Assembly: GCA_020638995.1 (NCBI GenBank)
Contig: JACKHM010000001.1
Location: 2,790,001 to 2,854,000, forward strand
Reading direction: 5' to 3'
Length of the DNA: 64,000 bases
Source: Planctomycetaceae bacterium
GTDB lineage: Bacteria; Planctomycetota; Planctomycetia; Pirellulales; Pirellulaceae
The position numbers were made by a program, and so were the translations under genes. The notes under the pieces are model-generated. The model ran no database searches. It was not told where the DNA came from and worked only from the letters and a program-made list of their open reading frames with translations. Positions within the stretch are counted from its first letter, which is position 1, and each line of letters starts with the position of its first letter. Positions 44,804 through 53,285 of the stretch are shown in pieces.

Positions 44804-45733
44804 CTAAAAATCAACGCCGAACATCAAGTAGTTCAATGCGAATGGTCCCAGGATAATCAACACAGCTGCTGCCATCACGAGGACGCCGGGCAACAACATA
44901 TTCACACTCGCCTCGCCAGCCAGCGTCTCGGCGCGTTGGCTGCGCTTCACTCGCAAGAGATCTGCCTGCGTTCGGAATATATGCGACAAGGGCGTGCCCA
45001 ATTCCTCGCTTTGGATGATTGACCCGATGATGGCACCAATTTCCTCGTCGTTCAATCGCTTTCGCACATTGTCAAAGGCTTCCGTGCGAGCCTTGCCCAT
45101 ATTCATGTCCGTCAACACGCGACCGAACTCAATTGATACCGGATGTCCTTCAAATTCGTTGACGGCTTGCTTAAGCGAATCCAAGAAGCTGGCTCCTGCT
45201 TCCATGAGCAGAGTCAGCAGATCCAAGAAAAACGGAAGTCGACGCTTAATGACCACGAGCCGTTGTTGTGCCTGCTTTGACAATCGCCGTCGCAGGAGCC
45301 ATGCGGTAATGACTGTCAACATCACCGCGGTAACGCATCCAGCGATGCCCATAAAAGTGATGCAGGCGAAGAAATAGGCGGGAGCCATCAGCAGCGCGAG
45401 CAATTCGCACCGTGCGAGATACTCTTCGGGAAGCCAAAAGCGAGGCAACCCGGCCGCTTGGATCTCTCGATAAACTTCGTCCAAAGAGCCTGAAAACGCC
45501 GCGCGGTTCAGTTTCGCGAAAACTTGCAAGAGTGGTTGGAACATCCGATAAATTGGGTCGAGACGGCGGAGTGCGTTAATACGGCTCACGTCGTATCGCC
45601 ATTCGTCATCCTGCTCGAGATCATTGGTTGTCAATGCTGCCACGACCCACCAAACGCTCATCGCGACAAACGAACCCACCACCACTGTGGCGGCGGCTGC
45701 GAACGCGTCGATTTCAGCGAGCAACAAAAACAT
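44804..45733 (-). CDS. tadC: TadC-like type II/IV secretion inner-membrane protein
   Basis: This 309-residue T2SSF-family protein forms part of the inner-membrane platform of Tad (Flp) pili. It has membrane segments at the start (TVVVGSFVAMSVWWVVAAL), in the middle and at the end (VNMLLPGVLVMAAAVLIILG). The F domain contains PFFLDLLTLLMEAGASFLDS, EFGRVLTDMNMGKART and IIGSIIQSEELGTPLSHIF. It follows tadB with a 1-bp gap, as in typical tad operons. No tadA, cpaA or pilin gene is in the window on this strand. Confidence 0.85.
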   Translation of the reverse strand: MFLLLAEIDAFAAAATVVVGSFVAMSVWWVVAALTTNDLEQDDEWRYDVSRINALRRLDPIYRMFQPLLQVFAKLNRAAFSGSLDEVYREIQAAGLPRFWLPEEYLARCELLALLMAPAYFFACITFMGIAGCVTAVMLTVITAWLLRRRLSKQAQQRLVVIKRRLPFFLDLLTLLMEAGASFLDSLKQAVNEFEGHPVSIEFGRVLTDMNMGKARTEAFDNVRKRLNDEEIGAIIGSIIQSEELGTPLSHIFRTQADLLRVKRSQRAETLAGEASVNMLLPGVLVMAAAVLIILGPFALNYLMFGVDF

Positions 45734-45734
45734 T

Positions 45735-46574
45735 TCAAATATCCGTGTTCAGGATCTTCAAGGCCCACAGATACGCTACGAGATTCAAGACGAGCGATAC
45801 CGACAACATTAACTGGCCGGGCAGCGTCGTGAATAGTCGCTCGGTATTCACGGGATCGATAAAGGCATAGACCAGGAGCAGCAAGGCTGGCACGATCGCC
45901 ATATAAACGGCGGACTTGCGTGCTTGAGCCGTTTCGGACACGACCTTTCGCTCGAGGCGTTGCATTTCGACGACCGACTGCGCGATTCGCTCGACTGTCT
46001 CGTTCAACCTTCCGCCACTTTCGCGACTTGCCAACAAAGCGGCGGCGAACAACACAAAGTTCTCGCTCTTTAGGCGTTCCTTGGCCTCGGTCAAAGTTCG
46101 TTCCAGCGGCTTTCCCAGTTTGTACTCGCCAACGATTTGATGGAATTCTTGGCTGATCGGTTTCGGACACTCAAACGCTAACAACTCCATCGACTGTGGA
46201 ATTGACAGGCCGGCCCGAATGGCACTCGAAAACATCACCATCGCGTCAGCCAGTTGATCCTCGATCTTTTGTTGTCGAGCGTGGGCGGCACGCCGGACGA
46301 CATACCACGGCCCCGCACACATGATGACGGCCACCGGCGCTGCCAGGGTGATGGCATCTATTCCAATCCACAGGACTAGAAAGACCGTAGCCACAATGCC
46401 AAGCCAAGTATTTATCCAGCGCCGAATGGGCTTCGAGGTGAAACGTAGCGCCCGCAAACGCTCCTTCAGATCCGCTTCCACAAAATCGATCGCGACCGAA
46501 TAGTTTGCCAGGTTCGCGTAGGTAATCCCAGCGATGCAGAGGCCCGTGAACGAACTGAGGAGGATTGCATTCAT
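45735..46574 (-). CDS. tadB: TadB-like type II/IV secretion inner-membrane protein
   Basis: This 279-residue T2SSF-family protein pairs with TadC. The start at 46574 (MNAILLSSFTGLC) opens directly into the first membrane segment; the upstream 171 bp of open frame is Arg/Gln-rich and not protein-like. Core motifs are DQLADAMVMFSSAIRAGLSI, GKPLERTLTEAKERL and FAAALLASRESGGRLNETVE. It is the first gene of a minus-strand operon (tadB, tadC, zinc-ribbon protein, kinase-pseudocaspase). The divergent spacer to the sulfatase (209 bp) should hold the promoter. Confidence 0.85.
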   Translation of the reverse strand: MNAILLSSFTGLCIAGITYANLANYSVAIDFVEADLKERLRALRFTSKPIRRWINTWLGIVATVFLVLWIGIDAITLAAPVAVIMCAGPWYVVRRAAHARQQKIEDQLADAMVMFSSAIRAGLSIPQSMELLAFECPKPISQEFHQIVGEYKLGKPLERTLTEAKERLKSENFVLFAAALLASRESGGRLNETVERIAQSVVEMQRLERKVVSETAQARKSAVYMAIVPALLLLVYAFIDPVNTERLFTTLPGQLMLSVSLVLNLVAYLWALKILNTDI

Positions 46575-46783
46575 AACGCAATTGTAACCGACGGCGATCA
46601 ACAAGTGTCGATGCTGCCGCTGCGCTTGCCTCCGGTACGCTCGCGGTGTCTGCCGCTGGATCTTGCGGATGCCCGTAGAATTGCACGAATCCAACAACCC
46701 GGTAAACTTACGATCAAGAGCGGTTGCAACGGCTGGGCCCTGCAAGTCGACTCGTCGTGCCCCTACGTGAGGAACTTGGAATT

Positions 46784-48400
46784 ATGAAGCCACAACATTG
46801 GACTAAAACGCTGTCTCTGTTGTTCATTGTGAGCGCCGTAACGGCACTCCCGCCGTATGCGGCAAACGCACAGGAGAAAAGCCCGCACATCGTCATCATC
46901 TGGGGTGATGATATTGGTCAATCGAACATCAGCGCCTACACGCGCGGCATGATGGGCTATCGTACTCCGAATATCGACAGCATCGCCCGTGAGGGTTTGT
47001 TGTTTACAGATTACTACGCCGAGCAGAGTTGCACGGCCGGTCGTGCGTCATTCATTACCGGTCAGCATGGCATGAGAACCGGTTTGACCAAGGTGGGACT
47101 TCCCGCCGCACCCGTGGGACTTCAGAAAGAGGACCCAACGATTGCGACGTTGCTCAAGGCACGCGGCTATGCCACGGGCCAGTTCGGAAAGAACCATCTT
47201 GGGGATCGCAACGAATACCTGCCGACAGTGCATGGCTTCGATGAGTTTTATGGAAACTTGTATCATCTCAACGCTGAAGAAGAGCCCGAGCATCCTGATT
47301 ATCCAAAAGACCCGGCGTTTCGCGCGAAGTACGGTCCGCGAGGTGTGATGGATTGCTTGGCTTCCGATGTCGACGACCCAACCGTCGACCCACGTTTCGG
47401 GCGTATCGGCAAACAAAAAATAAAGGACACTGGTCCCCTGACCAGAAAACGCATGGAGACCATCGACGACATTGTGGCGAACCGTGCGGCCGACTTCATT
47501 GCTCGTAAGACAAAAGGCGATGCCCCGATCTTTTTATGGGTCAACTTTACACACATGCACTTTCGTACGCACGTCAAGCCCGAAAGTGTTGGCCAGTCGG
47601 GACGTTGGATGAGTGAGTACGCAGACGCGATGATCGATCACGACAAGAACGTCGGGACCGTGCTGAAAGCGATCGATGACGCTGGGATCGCAGACAATAC
47701 ATTCGTCATGTACGGCACGGACAACGGTCCGCATATGAACACTTGGCCGGACGGTGCCATGACGCCCTTCCGAAACGAGAAGAATTCGAATTGGGAAGGT
47801 GCCTATCGCGTGCCTTGTATGGTCCGATGGCCAGGCAAGATCCCGGCCTCGTCGGTATCGAATGATATCGTGTCGCACCTGGACTGGATGCCAACTCTGT
47901 TGGCGATTGCTGGCGAACCTGACATCACCGGCAAGCTCCTCAAGGGACACAAAGTTGGGGACATGACCTACAAGGTCCATTTGGACGGCTACAACCAACT
48001 TGGTCACCTTACGGATCCGGTAAAGACACGAAGTCCACGTGAGTCGTTCCTTTACTGCAACGACGATCAGCAGCTTACTGGTCTGCGATACGACAACTGG
48101 AAGCTCGTTTTTCTGGAGCAGCGAGTTCGCGGCACTTTGCAAATCTGGGCCGAACCCTTTGTGAGCCTACGAGTGCCCAAAATATTCAACCTGAGGCTGG
48201 ATCCGTACGAGCGCGCCGACGTCACGTCAAACACCTACTACGACTGGTTAATCGACCATGCCTTCCTGCTTGTGCCGGCACAGGACTATGTTGGCCAGTT
48301 CTTAATGACCTTTAAGGACTACCCGCCCCGTCAGAAGGCCGCCAGTTTCAATCTGGATGAAGTAATGAAAAAGCTGCAGGAGAGCGGCGGTAGTAAATAG
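46784..48400 (+). CDS. Secreted sulfatase with CxAxR-type signature
   Basis: This 538-residue protein starts at 46784 with GAGGA upstream and a signal peptide ending near AANAQE. Its formylglycine site is SCTAGRASFITG (Cys83), the C-x-A-x-R variant. Metal-site blocks are IIWGDDIGQSN and MYGTDNGPH; the substrate Lys/His block is FGKNHLGD. A C-terminal hydrophobic piece (WLIDHAFLLVPAQ) and a YPPRQKAASFNLD end are typical of this subfamily. It is followed by a strong terminator, so it is probably monocistronic. Confidence 0.9.
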   Translation: MKPQHWTKTLSLLFIVSAVTALPPYAANAQEKSPHIVIIWGDDIGQSNISAYTRGMMGYRTPNIDSIAREGLLFTDYYAEQSCTAGRASFITGQHGMRTGLTKVGLPAAPVGLQKEDPTIATLLKARGYATGQFGKNHLGDRNEYLPTVHGFDEFYGNLYHLNAEEEPEHPDYPKDPAFRAKYGPRGVMDCLASDVDDPTVDPRFGRIGKQKIKDTGPLTRKRMETIDDIVANRAADFIARKTKGDAPIFLWVNFTHMHFRTHVKPESVGQSGRWMSEYADAMIDHDKNVGTVLKAIDDAGIADNTFVMYGTDNGPHMNTWPDGAMTPFRNEKNSNWEGAYRVPCMVRWPGKIPASSVSNDIVSHLDWMPTLLAIAGEPDITGKLLKGHKVGDMTYKVHLDGYNQLGHLTDPVKTRSPRESFLYCNDDQQLTGLRYDNWKLVFLEQRVRGTLQIWAEPFVSLRVPKIFNLRLDPYERADVTSNTYYDWLIDHAFLLVPAQDYVGQFLMTFKDYPPRQKAASFNLDEVMKKLQESGGSK

Positions 48401-48424
48401 CAGAAATACGGATTGGGATGAGTT

Positions 48425-48462
48425 GGCGGGATATTCATATTTGAGTGTCCCGCCGCTTTTTT
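48425..48462 (+). terminator. Rho-independent terminator after the sulfatase
   Basis: GGCGGGA (48425-48431) pairs perfectly with TCCCGCC (48448-48454) across a 16-nt loop, followed by GC and six T (48457-48462). It lies 25 bp after the sulfatase stop. Confidence 0.85.
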
Positions 48463-48607
48463 GCTGACATTCGTTCGCGATCGCGCCGATTTGGTTCCTG
48501 ATTGATTTTGGCTACAATGGGACACTTCGGAGTGACCTCCGCTCAACTCATTCCGTTCATTTGTCCGACCGACTTTTTCGCACGATCACGCCGCGTCTGC
48601 CTAGCTT

Positions 48608-48955
48608 ATGCCCGCTCAAAAGTTCATCCTGAACCCGATGCGCACAGCCAAACAGGGTTCGAATATCAACGTCGGCAAGTATGGCGACGAGTATCAGAAA
48701 ATCGTGACAACGCTGGAGATCAGTCCTGCCGATATGGAAAGTCTAGGGATCGCTGAGGGTGATTCTGTACGCGTCAGGACCGAATTCGGCGAAGAGGTTT
48801 TTCAATGCACCGAAGCCAACGTGCCGGACGGACTGTTGTTTATCCCGTACGGCCCGCCAACCTGCCGGTTGATGGGAGGAAGCACCGATGGTACCGGGAT
48901 GCCGACGTCGAAGGGATGGGAAGTCGAAGTTGAGCGAGTCGATGTCCCAACGTAG
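48608..48955 (+). CDS. fmdD: Formylmethanofuran dehydrogenase subunit D-like (molybdopterin-dinucleotide binding)
   Basis: This 115-residue protein has the small beta-barrel that caps the pterin cofactor in Mo/W oxidoreductases. It starts FILNPMRTAKQGSNINVGKY, followed by LEISPADMESLGIAEGDSVR and LLFIPYGPPTCRLMGGSTDG, matching FmdD/FwdD. It is the first gene of a same-strand cluster with subunits B, A and C. Keeping this domain argues that subunit B still binds a molybdenum or tungsten pterin, unlike the methylotroph enzyme, which is thought to have lost it. Confidence 0.8.
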   Translation: MPAQKFILNPMRTAKQGSNINVGKYGDEYQKIVTTLEISPADMESLGIAEGDSVRVRTEFGEEVFQCTEANVPDGLLFIPYGPPTCRLMGGSTDGTGMPTSKGWEVEVERVDVPT

Positions 48956-48979
48956 AATCGTCTCAAAGGAAATGACTCC

Positions 48980-49141
48980 ATGAGTAAACAAGAATCGAAA
49001 GCGGATTTAACGGCAGTGGATAGTCCTCATTTCACGCTTCCGGACGAGACCGAACATGTCGCTGCTTGGGAAGAGGTGGAGGCCGGGCGGTACATGCCGA
49101 GACGTGTGCGTGGATCGTGCCAGGGCCGTGCGCTGGGATGA
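48980..49141 (+). CDS. Small conserved protein of the fmd cluster
   Basis: This 53-residue frame, MSKQESKADLTAVDSP to RYMPRRVRGSCQGRALG, is preceded by AAAGGAAA at normal distance. It sits between fmdD (24 bp) and fmdB (65 bp). The C-terminal YMPRR-RGS--GRALG block looks conserved in planctomycete C1 clusters from memory, but I cannot name a family. No cysteine cluster or membrane segment is present. It could be a cofactor-insertion or assembly helper (speculative). Confidence 0.6.
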   Translation: MSKQESKADLTAVDSPHFTLPDETEHVAAWEEVEAGRYMPRRVRGSCQGRALG

Positions 49142-49206
49142 ACTTTCCTTGTTCCGTCCAGTTCGGACGACGCGACGCCTGAAAACGCCAACTAACGGGA
49201 GAACCA

Positions 49207-50541
49207 ATGACTCTCACCGTCGTAAACAACGCGACGTGCACGTTCTGTGGATGTGTCTGTGACGATATCGAACTGCACGCCGACGAAACAAACATCCTCA
49301 AAGCCAAGAAGGCCTGCGTGCTCGGTACCGCTTGGTTCCTGAACCATTCGGCCGAACACAAGTACCCGGATGCCTTGGTCGACGGCCGGGAAGCGACCTT
49401 GGACGAAGCGATCGAAGCAGCGGCGACGCATCTGCACGCCGCCAACATGCCGCTGGTATACGGCATGAGCAACACAACCTGTGAAGCGCAACGCGAGTGT
49501 GTGGCCCTGGCAGACCTGTTGGGTGGTCTGCTGGACAGTCACACATCTTTGTGACATGGCCCCACGGAAATCGCTGCTCAGTTGGGCGGCAAGGTGACTT
49601 GTACACTCGGTGAAGTGAAGAACCGAGCCGATTTTGTTGTTTACTGGGGAGGCAATCCTGCCGAGTGCCATCCTCGGCATTTTACGAAGTACGCGTTGAT
49701 GCCCAAGAGCAAGTTTTTACCCAAGGGCCGCAAAGATCGGACCGCCGTCCTGGTCGATATCCGCCCCACGAAAAGCGCGAAGGCAGCCGATATCTTTTTG
49801 CAGGTACGCCCGGGAAAAGATTTCGAGTTAATCTCCATCCTGCGGGCGTTGATTAAGGATCAGAAAGTCAGTGCCGAGGTTGTCGCTGAGACAGGCGTGA
49901 CGTTGGAGCAGTGTGCGGATCTTGTCGAACGTATGAAGAGGGCCAAGTTTGGTTGCATGTTTTTCGGTATGGGACTGTCAATGACGCGTGGCAAGCACAT
50001 GAACTCTGCCGCGCTATTAACACTGGCCGCCGAAATGAACGCCTTCACGAAATTCGTTGCCATGCCGATGCGAGGCCACGGCAACGTGACTGGTGCTGAC
50101 GTCATCATGCGTTGGCAGACAGGCTATCCATTCGGCATCACGTTCAATCGAGGTTATCCTCGTTACAATCCCGGTGAGTTTTCGACGGTCGATGTTCTTG
50201 TGCGTGGCGACGCGGACGCGGCCTTCATTATCGGAGCCGACCCTGGCGCGACGATGCCCCAGCCGGCGATCAATCACTTGGCTCGGATTCCTACGATTGT
50301 GCTGGACCCGCATGTGACTCACACTAGCAATTTGGCGCGAGTGCATATCACAACCGCTCCGGCCGGTATTTCGGCTCCCGGGACGGCTTATCGAATGGAC
50401 GAAATTCCGTTACCGTTAAAGCCGGCGCTCAAGTCGCCTTACCCAACGGACGAGGAGGTCGTTCGTCGAATCAAGGACGCCATCGCCAGGAAGCCGTTTT
50501 GGATGCCTGAAGGCGAACAGATTCTGGCAACACAGATTTAA
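49207..50541 (+). CDS. fmdB: Formylmethanofuran dehydrogenase subunit B with an in-frame TGA (candidate selenoprotein)
   Basis: The 444-codon frame is continuous except for TGA at codon 116 (49552-49554). The N-terminus has the [4Fe-4S] motif CTFCGCVCDDIEL. After DLLGGLLDSHTSL the TGA stands where Cys or selenocysteine ligates Mo/W, followed by HGPTEIAAQLGG. The rest (VTCTLGEVKNRADFVVYWGG, FLPKGRKDRTAVLVDIRPTK, MRGHGNVTGADVIMRWQTGY) is intact in the same frame. FmdB is the catalytic formate/CO2 subunit; Sec at this ligand is known in some archaeal FwdB. GGGAGA precedes the ATG. Alternatives are a nonsense mutation or sequencing error giving two fragments (49207-49554, 49582-50541). Confidence 0.8.
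49552..49587 (+). other. Candidate Sec recoding site: TGA with a following hairpin
   Basis: After TGA (49552-49554) an imperfect hairpin can be drawn: 49559-49562 with 49584-49587, 49564-49565 with 49581-49582, and 49567-49568 with 49578-49579, leaving a 9-nt loop (49569-49577). Position matches bacterial SECIS hairpins, but the stem is weak and the loop lacks an obvious early G-U, so support is modest. Confidence 0.3.
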
Positions 50542-50548
50542 ACGTAGG

Positions 50549-50595
50549 CTGGGTCGCGACCCGGCAGATTGCAAGGACGCCGGGTCGCGACCCGG
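50549..50595. repeat. Two palindromic 16-mers between fmdB and fmdA
   Basis: CTGGGTCGCGACCCGG (50549-50564) and the perfect palindrome CCGGGTCGCGACCCGG (50580-50595) lie 31 bp apart centre to centre in the 77-bp fmdB-fmdA gap. They could be a paired operator or a planctomycete extragenic repeat. No T-tract follows. Confidence 0.6.
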
Positions 50596-50618
50596 TCGAC
50601 ATCGAACACATCAACATT

Positions 50619-52253
50619 ATGCTTCGAATCACCGGCGGCAAGGTCTACGACCCGGCGAATGGAATTGACGGCGAGGTACGAGATCTGTGCGTCTCGGATG
50701 GCAAGTTCGTGCAGTCGGTCGAAGACGGGCGGACCATCGACGCCAGTGGTATGATCGTCTTTCCCGGTGGAGTCGACGTGCATACCCATGTTGCCGGCGG
50801 CGCGATCAATTTCGCACGAGCGATGACGCCCGAAGATCATCGCCGCACGCAAGCCTTTATCCGATCTCAGTCGCGACGATCCGGACTAGGAGGGATGGCT
50901 CCGACAACATTCGCAACGGGCTATCTCTATGCCGGCATGGGTTGGACGACGGTCAACGAAGCGGCTGTTCCCGTTCTGTCAGCTCGGCACACACACGAAG
51001 AACTCAGCGACATCCCGATCGTTGACAAAAGCACGCTCACGCTGATGGCCAACAACGAAATCATGCTCGACCTCATGGAGAAGGGCGAGTATGAGCGAGC
51101 GAAACATATCGTCGCTTGGTACATCTGGGCAGCGAAATCTTATGGCGTGAAGGCTGTCAATCCAGGTGGCGTCGCAGCGTGGAAGTGGGGCAAAGACGCC
51201 AAGCAGCTCACGTCGCCGATCGAAGGCTACACACGGCTAACTCCTGGCGACATCATTGGCCAGCTGGCAAGGATCTGCGACGAAATTGGCTTGCCACATC
51301 CTATGCATCTTCACTGCAACAACCTTGGTGCGCCTGGCAACATCTCAACGACACTCGACACGCTGCAACACCTCGAAGGCCATCGAGCGCACATCGCGCA
51401 TTCGCAGTATCACGCCTATGGTGGCGACGACTGGGACGAAATGCGGTCCGAAACAACGCAGCTGGCAGAATATTTCAACGCCCACCCCAATATCACAACC
51501 GATGCGGGAGCGGTGTTGTTTGGCGATACCGTGACGATTACTGCCGATGGTCCCTGGCAACATTTGCTTTACAAGCTCACCGGTCGCAAGTGGGGAAACC
51601 TTGACGTCGAAAACGAAACTGGTTGCGGCATTGTCCCGTACACGTATCGGCCCAGCAATCTGGTCAACGCGATTCAATGGTCCGTCGGTCTCGAACTCCT
51701 GTTGCTGATCGACAATCCGTGGCAAGTGTTCCTATCGACCGATCATCCCAACGGCGGCTGCTTCTGGCGGTATCCGGAAATCATTCAATTGTTGATGTGC
51801 GCGGATTTTCGCCAGGAATGCATGAAGAAGTTGCCGGATAAGATCAGAGACCGAATCAGGCTGCACGAACTGACACGCGAGTACTCGTTGTACGAAATCG
51901 CAACTTCGATGTCCGCCGGTCCGGCCCGAGCTCTGGGTTTACGGAACAAAGGTAATCTCGGAATCGGATGCGATGCGGACATCGTGATCTATGAAGAGGA
52001 TCACGACGTCGCTCGTATGTTTGGCCACCCGCGGTATGTGATCAAAAGCGGCGAAATCGTTATTGAGGACGGAGACATTCGCGCGACGCCTGAAGGTCGC
52101 GAGTACATCGCCAAACCACACTATGCTCCCGAAACCGACGAGTTCCTGCGACCGTTGTTCGAGGAGTGCTACACGATGCAATTCGATAACTATCCGGTTG
52201 AAATGGAGCGTATCGAGAATCCCGACATTCATGACTGTGTGCAACCCTCATGA
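50619..52253 (+). CDS. fmdA: Formylmethanofuran dehydrogenase subunit A-like amidohydrolase
   Basis: This 544-residue FmdA/FhcA protein has a binuclear-zinc amidohydrolase barrel: VDVHTHVAGG (first two His), GVKAVNPGG with the Lys normally carbamylated, PMHLHCNN, HIAHSQYHAYGG and the catalytic Asp in STDHPNGG. It moves the formyl group between formate and the methanofuran-type amine. The C-terminus has YEIATSMSAGPARALGL and the final beta sandwich. It overlaps fmdC by 4 bp (ATGA), so translation is coupled. Confidence 0.9.
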   Translation: MLRITGGKVYDPANGIDGEVRDLCVSDGKFVQSVEDGRTIDASGMIVFPGGVDVHTHVAGGAINFARAMTPEDHRRTQAFIRSQSRRSGLGGMAPTTFATGYLYAGMGWTTVNEAAVPVLSARHTHEELSDIPIVDKSTLTLMANNEIMLDLMEKGEYERAKHIVAWYIWAAKSYGVKAVNPGGVAAWKWGKDAKQLTSPIEGYTRLTPGDIIGQLARICDEIGLPHPMHLHCNNLGAPGNISTTLDTLQHLEGHRAHIAHSQYHAYGGDDWDEMRSETTQLAEYFNAHPNITTDAGAVLFGDTVTITADGPWQHLLYKLTGRKWGNLDVENETGCGIVPYTYRPSNLVNAIQWSVGLELLLLIDNPWQVFLSTDHPNGGCFWRYPEIIQLLMCADFRQECMKKLPDKIRDRIRLHELTREYSLYEIATSMSAGPARALGLRNKGNLGIGCDADIVIYEEDHDVARMFGHPRYVIKSGEIVIEDGDIRATPEGREYIAKPHYAPETDEFLRPLFEECYTMQFDNYPVEMERIENPDIHDCVQPS

Positions 52254-53077
52254 GTAAGATCACGCTCAGGCTGAAAGAGCAGCCCACCGTTCCGCTGGAA
52301 GCCGAAGTGCTCTCGCCAGACGTATTGGCCGAACTGTCGAATGACGAGATTCGGTCAAAGATCGTACTTCACGGCAAACGCCGATGCCGCCTGGACGACT
52401 TCTTTGACATAGAGGGAGAGCGCAGCGATAACGTCGAGCTCTACGGCAACTTGCACAAAGTCCGTTGGATCGGACGCGACATGTCGCGCGGGCGCATCAC
52501 GGTACATGGCTCGGTGGGGATGCACCTGGGTGCCTATATGAAAGGTGGCGAGATTGAAGTCCACGGAGACGCTGGCGATTGGATCGGCGCGGAAATGAAG
52601 AACGGTCTGATCCGCGTTCATGGCAACGGTGGCGGTCAGATCGGCGCGGGCTATCGCGGGAGTTTGAAAGGCATGCGCAATGGAACCATCATCGTCGACG
52701 GTTCCGCTGGCCTGGAAGTGGGCATGCGAATGCGACGCGGCATGATCGTCCTGGGCGGACCCGCGAAAGACTTCACCGGCTTGCAAATGAAAGGCGGAAC
52801 GATCGTATTACTGCAAGGTGCCGAGATCCGCACGGGCGCCTGGATGATGCGTGGCACCATCATTTCGATGAAGCCGCTGAAGTTACTGCCCACGTTCTCG
52901 TACGCCTGCCGCTATACGCCCGACGTCCTCCGCTTGTACTCGCGACACTTGAACGAACTGGGCGTAACCTTACCATTCGCCTCCCACGAAGGAGCGTACC
53001 GGATGTACTCGGGTGACGCATCGGTTCCTGGCAAAGGCGAGATTCTAGTCTGGGATTCAATCTCGGCTTCGCTGTAA
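52250..53077 (+). CDS. fmdC: Formylmethanofuran dehydrogenase subunit C-like protein
   Basis: This 275-residue FmdC/FhcC protein is a right-handed beta-helix of the GXGXG type seen also in glutamate synthase C-terminal domains. Repeats run from about 85 to 215: GRITVHGSVGMHLGAYMKGG, EIEVHGDAGDWIGAEMKNG, LIRVHGNGGGQIGAGYRG, TIIVDGSAGLEVGMRMRRG. It scaffolds subunit A and the formyltransferase. The tail YTPDVLRLYSRHL is typical. It ends the cluster; the formyltransferase gene (fhcD) is not in the window. Confidence 0.9.
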   Translation: MSKITLRLKEQPTVPLEAEVLSPDVLAELSNDEIRSKIVLHGKRRCRLDDFFDIEGERSDNVELYGNLHKVRWIGRDMSRGRITVHGSVGMHLGAYMKGGEIEVHGDAGDWIGAEMKNGLIRVHGNGGGQIGAGYRGSLKGMRNGTIIVDGSAGLEVGMRMRRGMIVLGGPAKDFTGLQMKGGTIVLLQGAEIRTGAWMMRGTIISMKPLKLLPTFSYACRYTPDVLRLYSRHLNELGVTLPFASHEGAYRMYSGDASVPGKGEILVWDSISASL

Positions 53078-53285
53078 CGACGCATACTATTGGCCCCCAA
53101 CGACGTCTGTCATGCGTCCGTCAATGCCAGCTTTGACGATCATAAGTCCATCTCCGCGAATGTTAGTGCAGCTCATGACGCAAAGTCGTTATGCGATATG
53201 CTGTGGCCGCAGAGTGGTCCCTCGGCTTTCCCCAGGTAATGAGACACTCGTCCTGTCGTGGCACGATCAACCGTTGGCGGTGAAC

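Noticed and set aside
50549..50595. Rho-independent terminator between fmdB and fmdA
   Set aside because: Palindromes are strong but no T-tract follows, and the cluster continues on the same strand.
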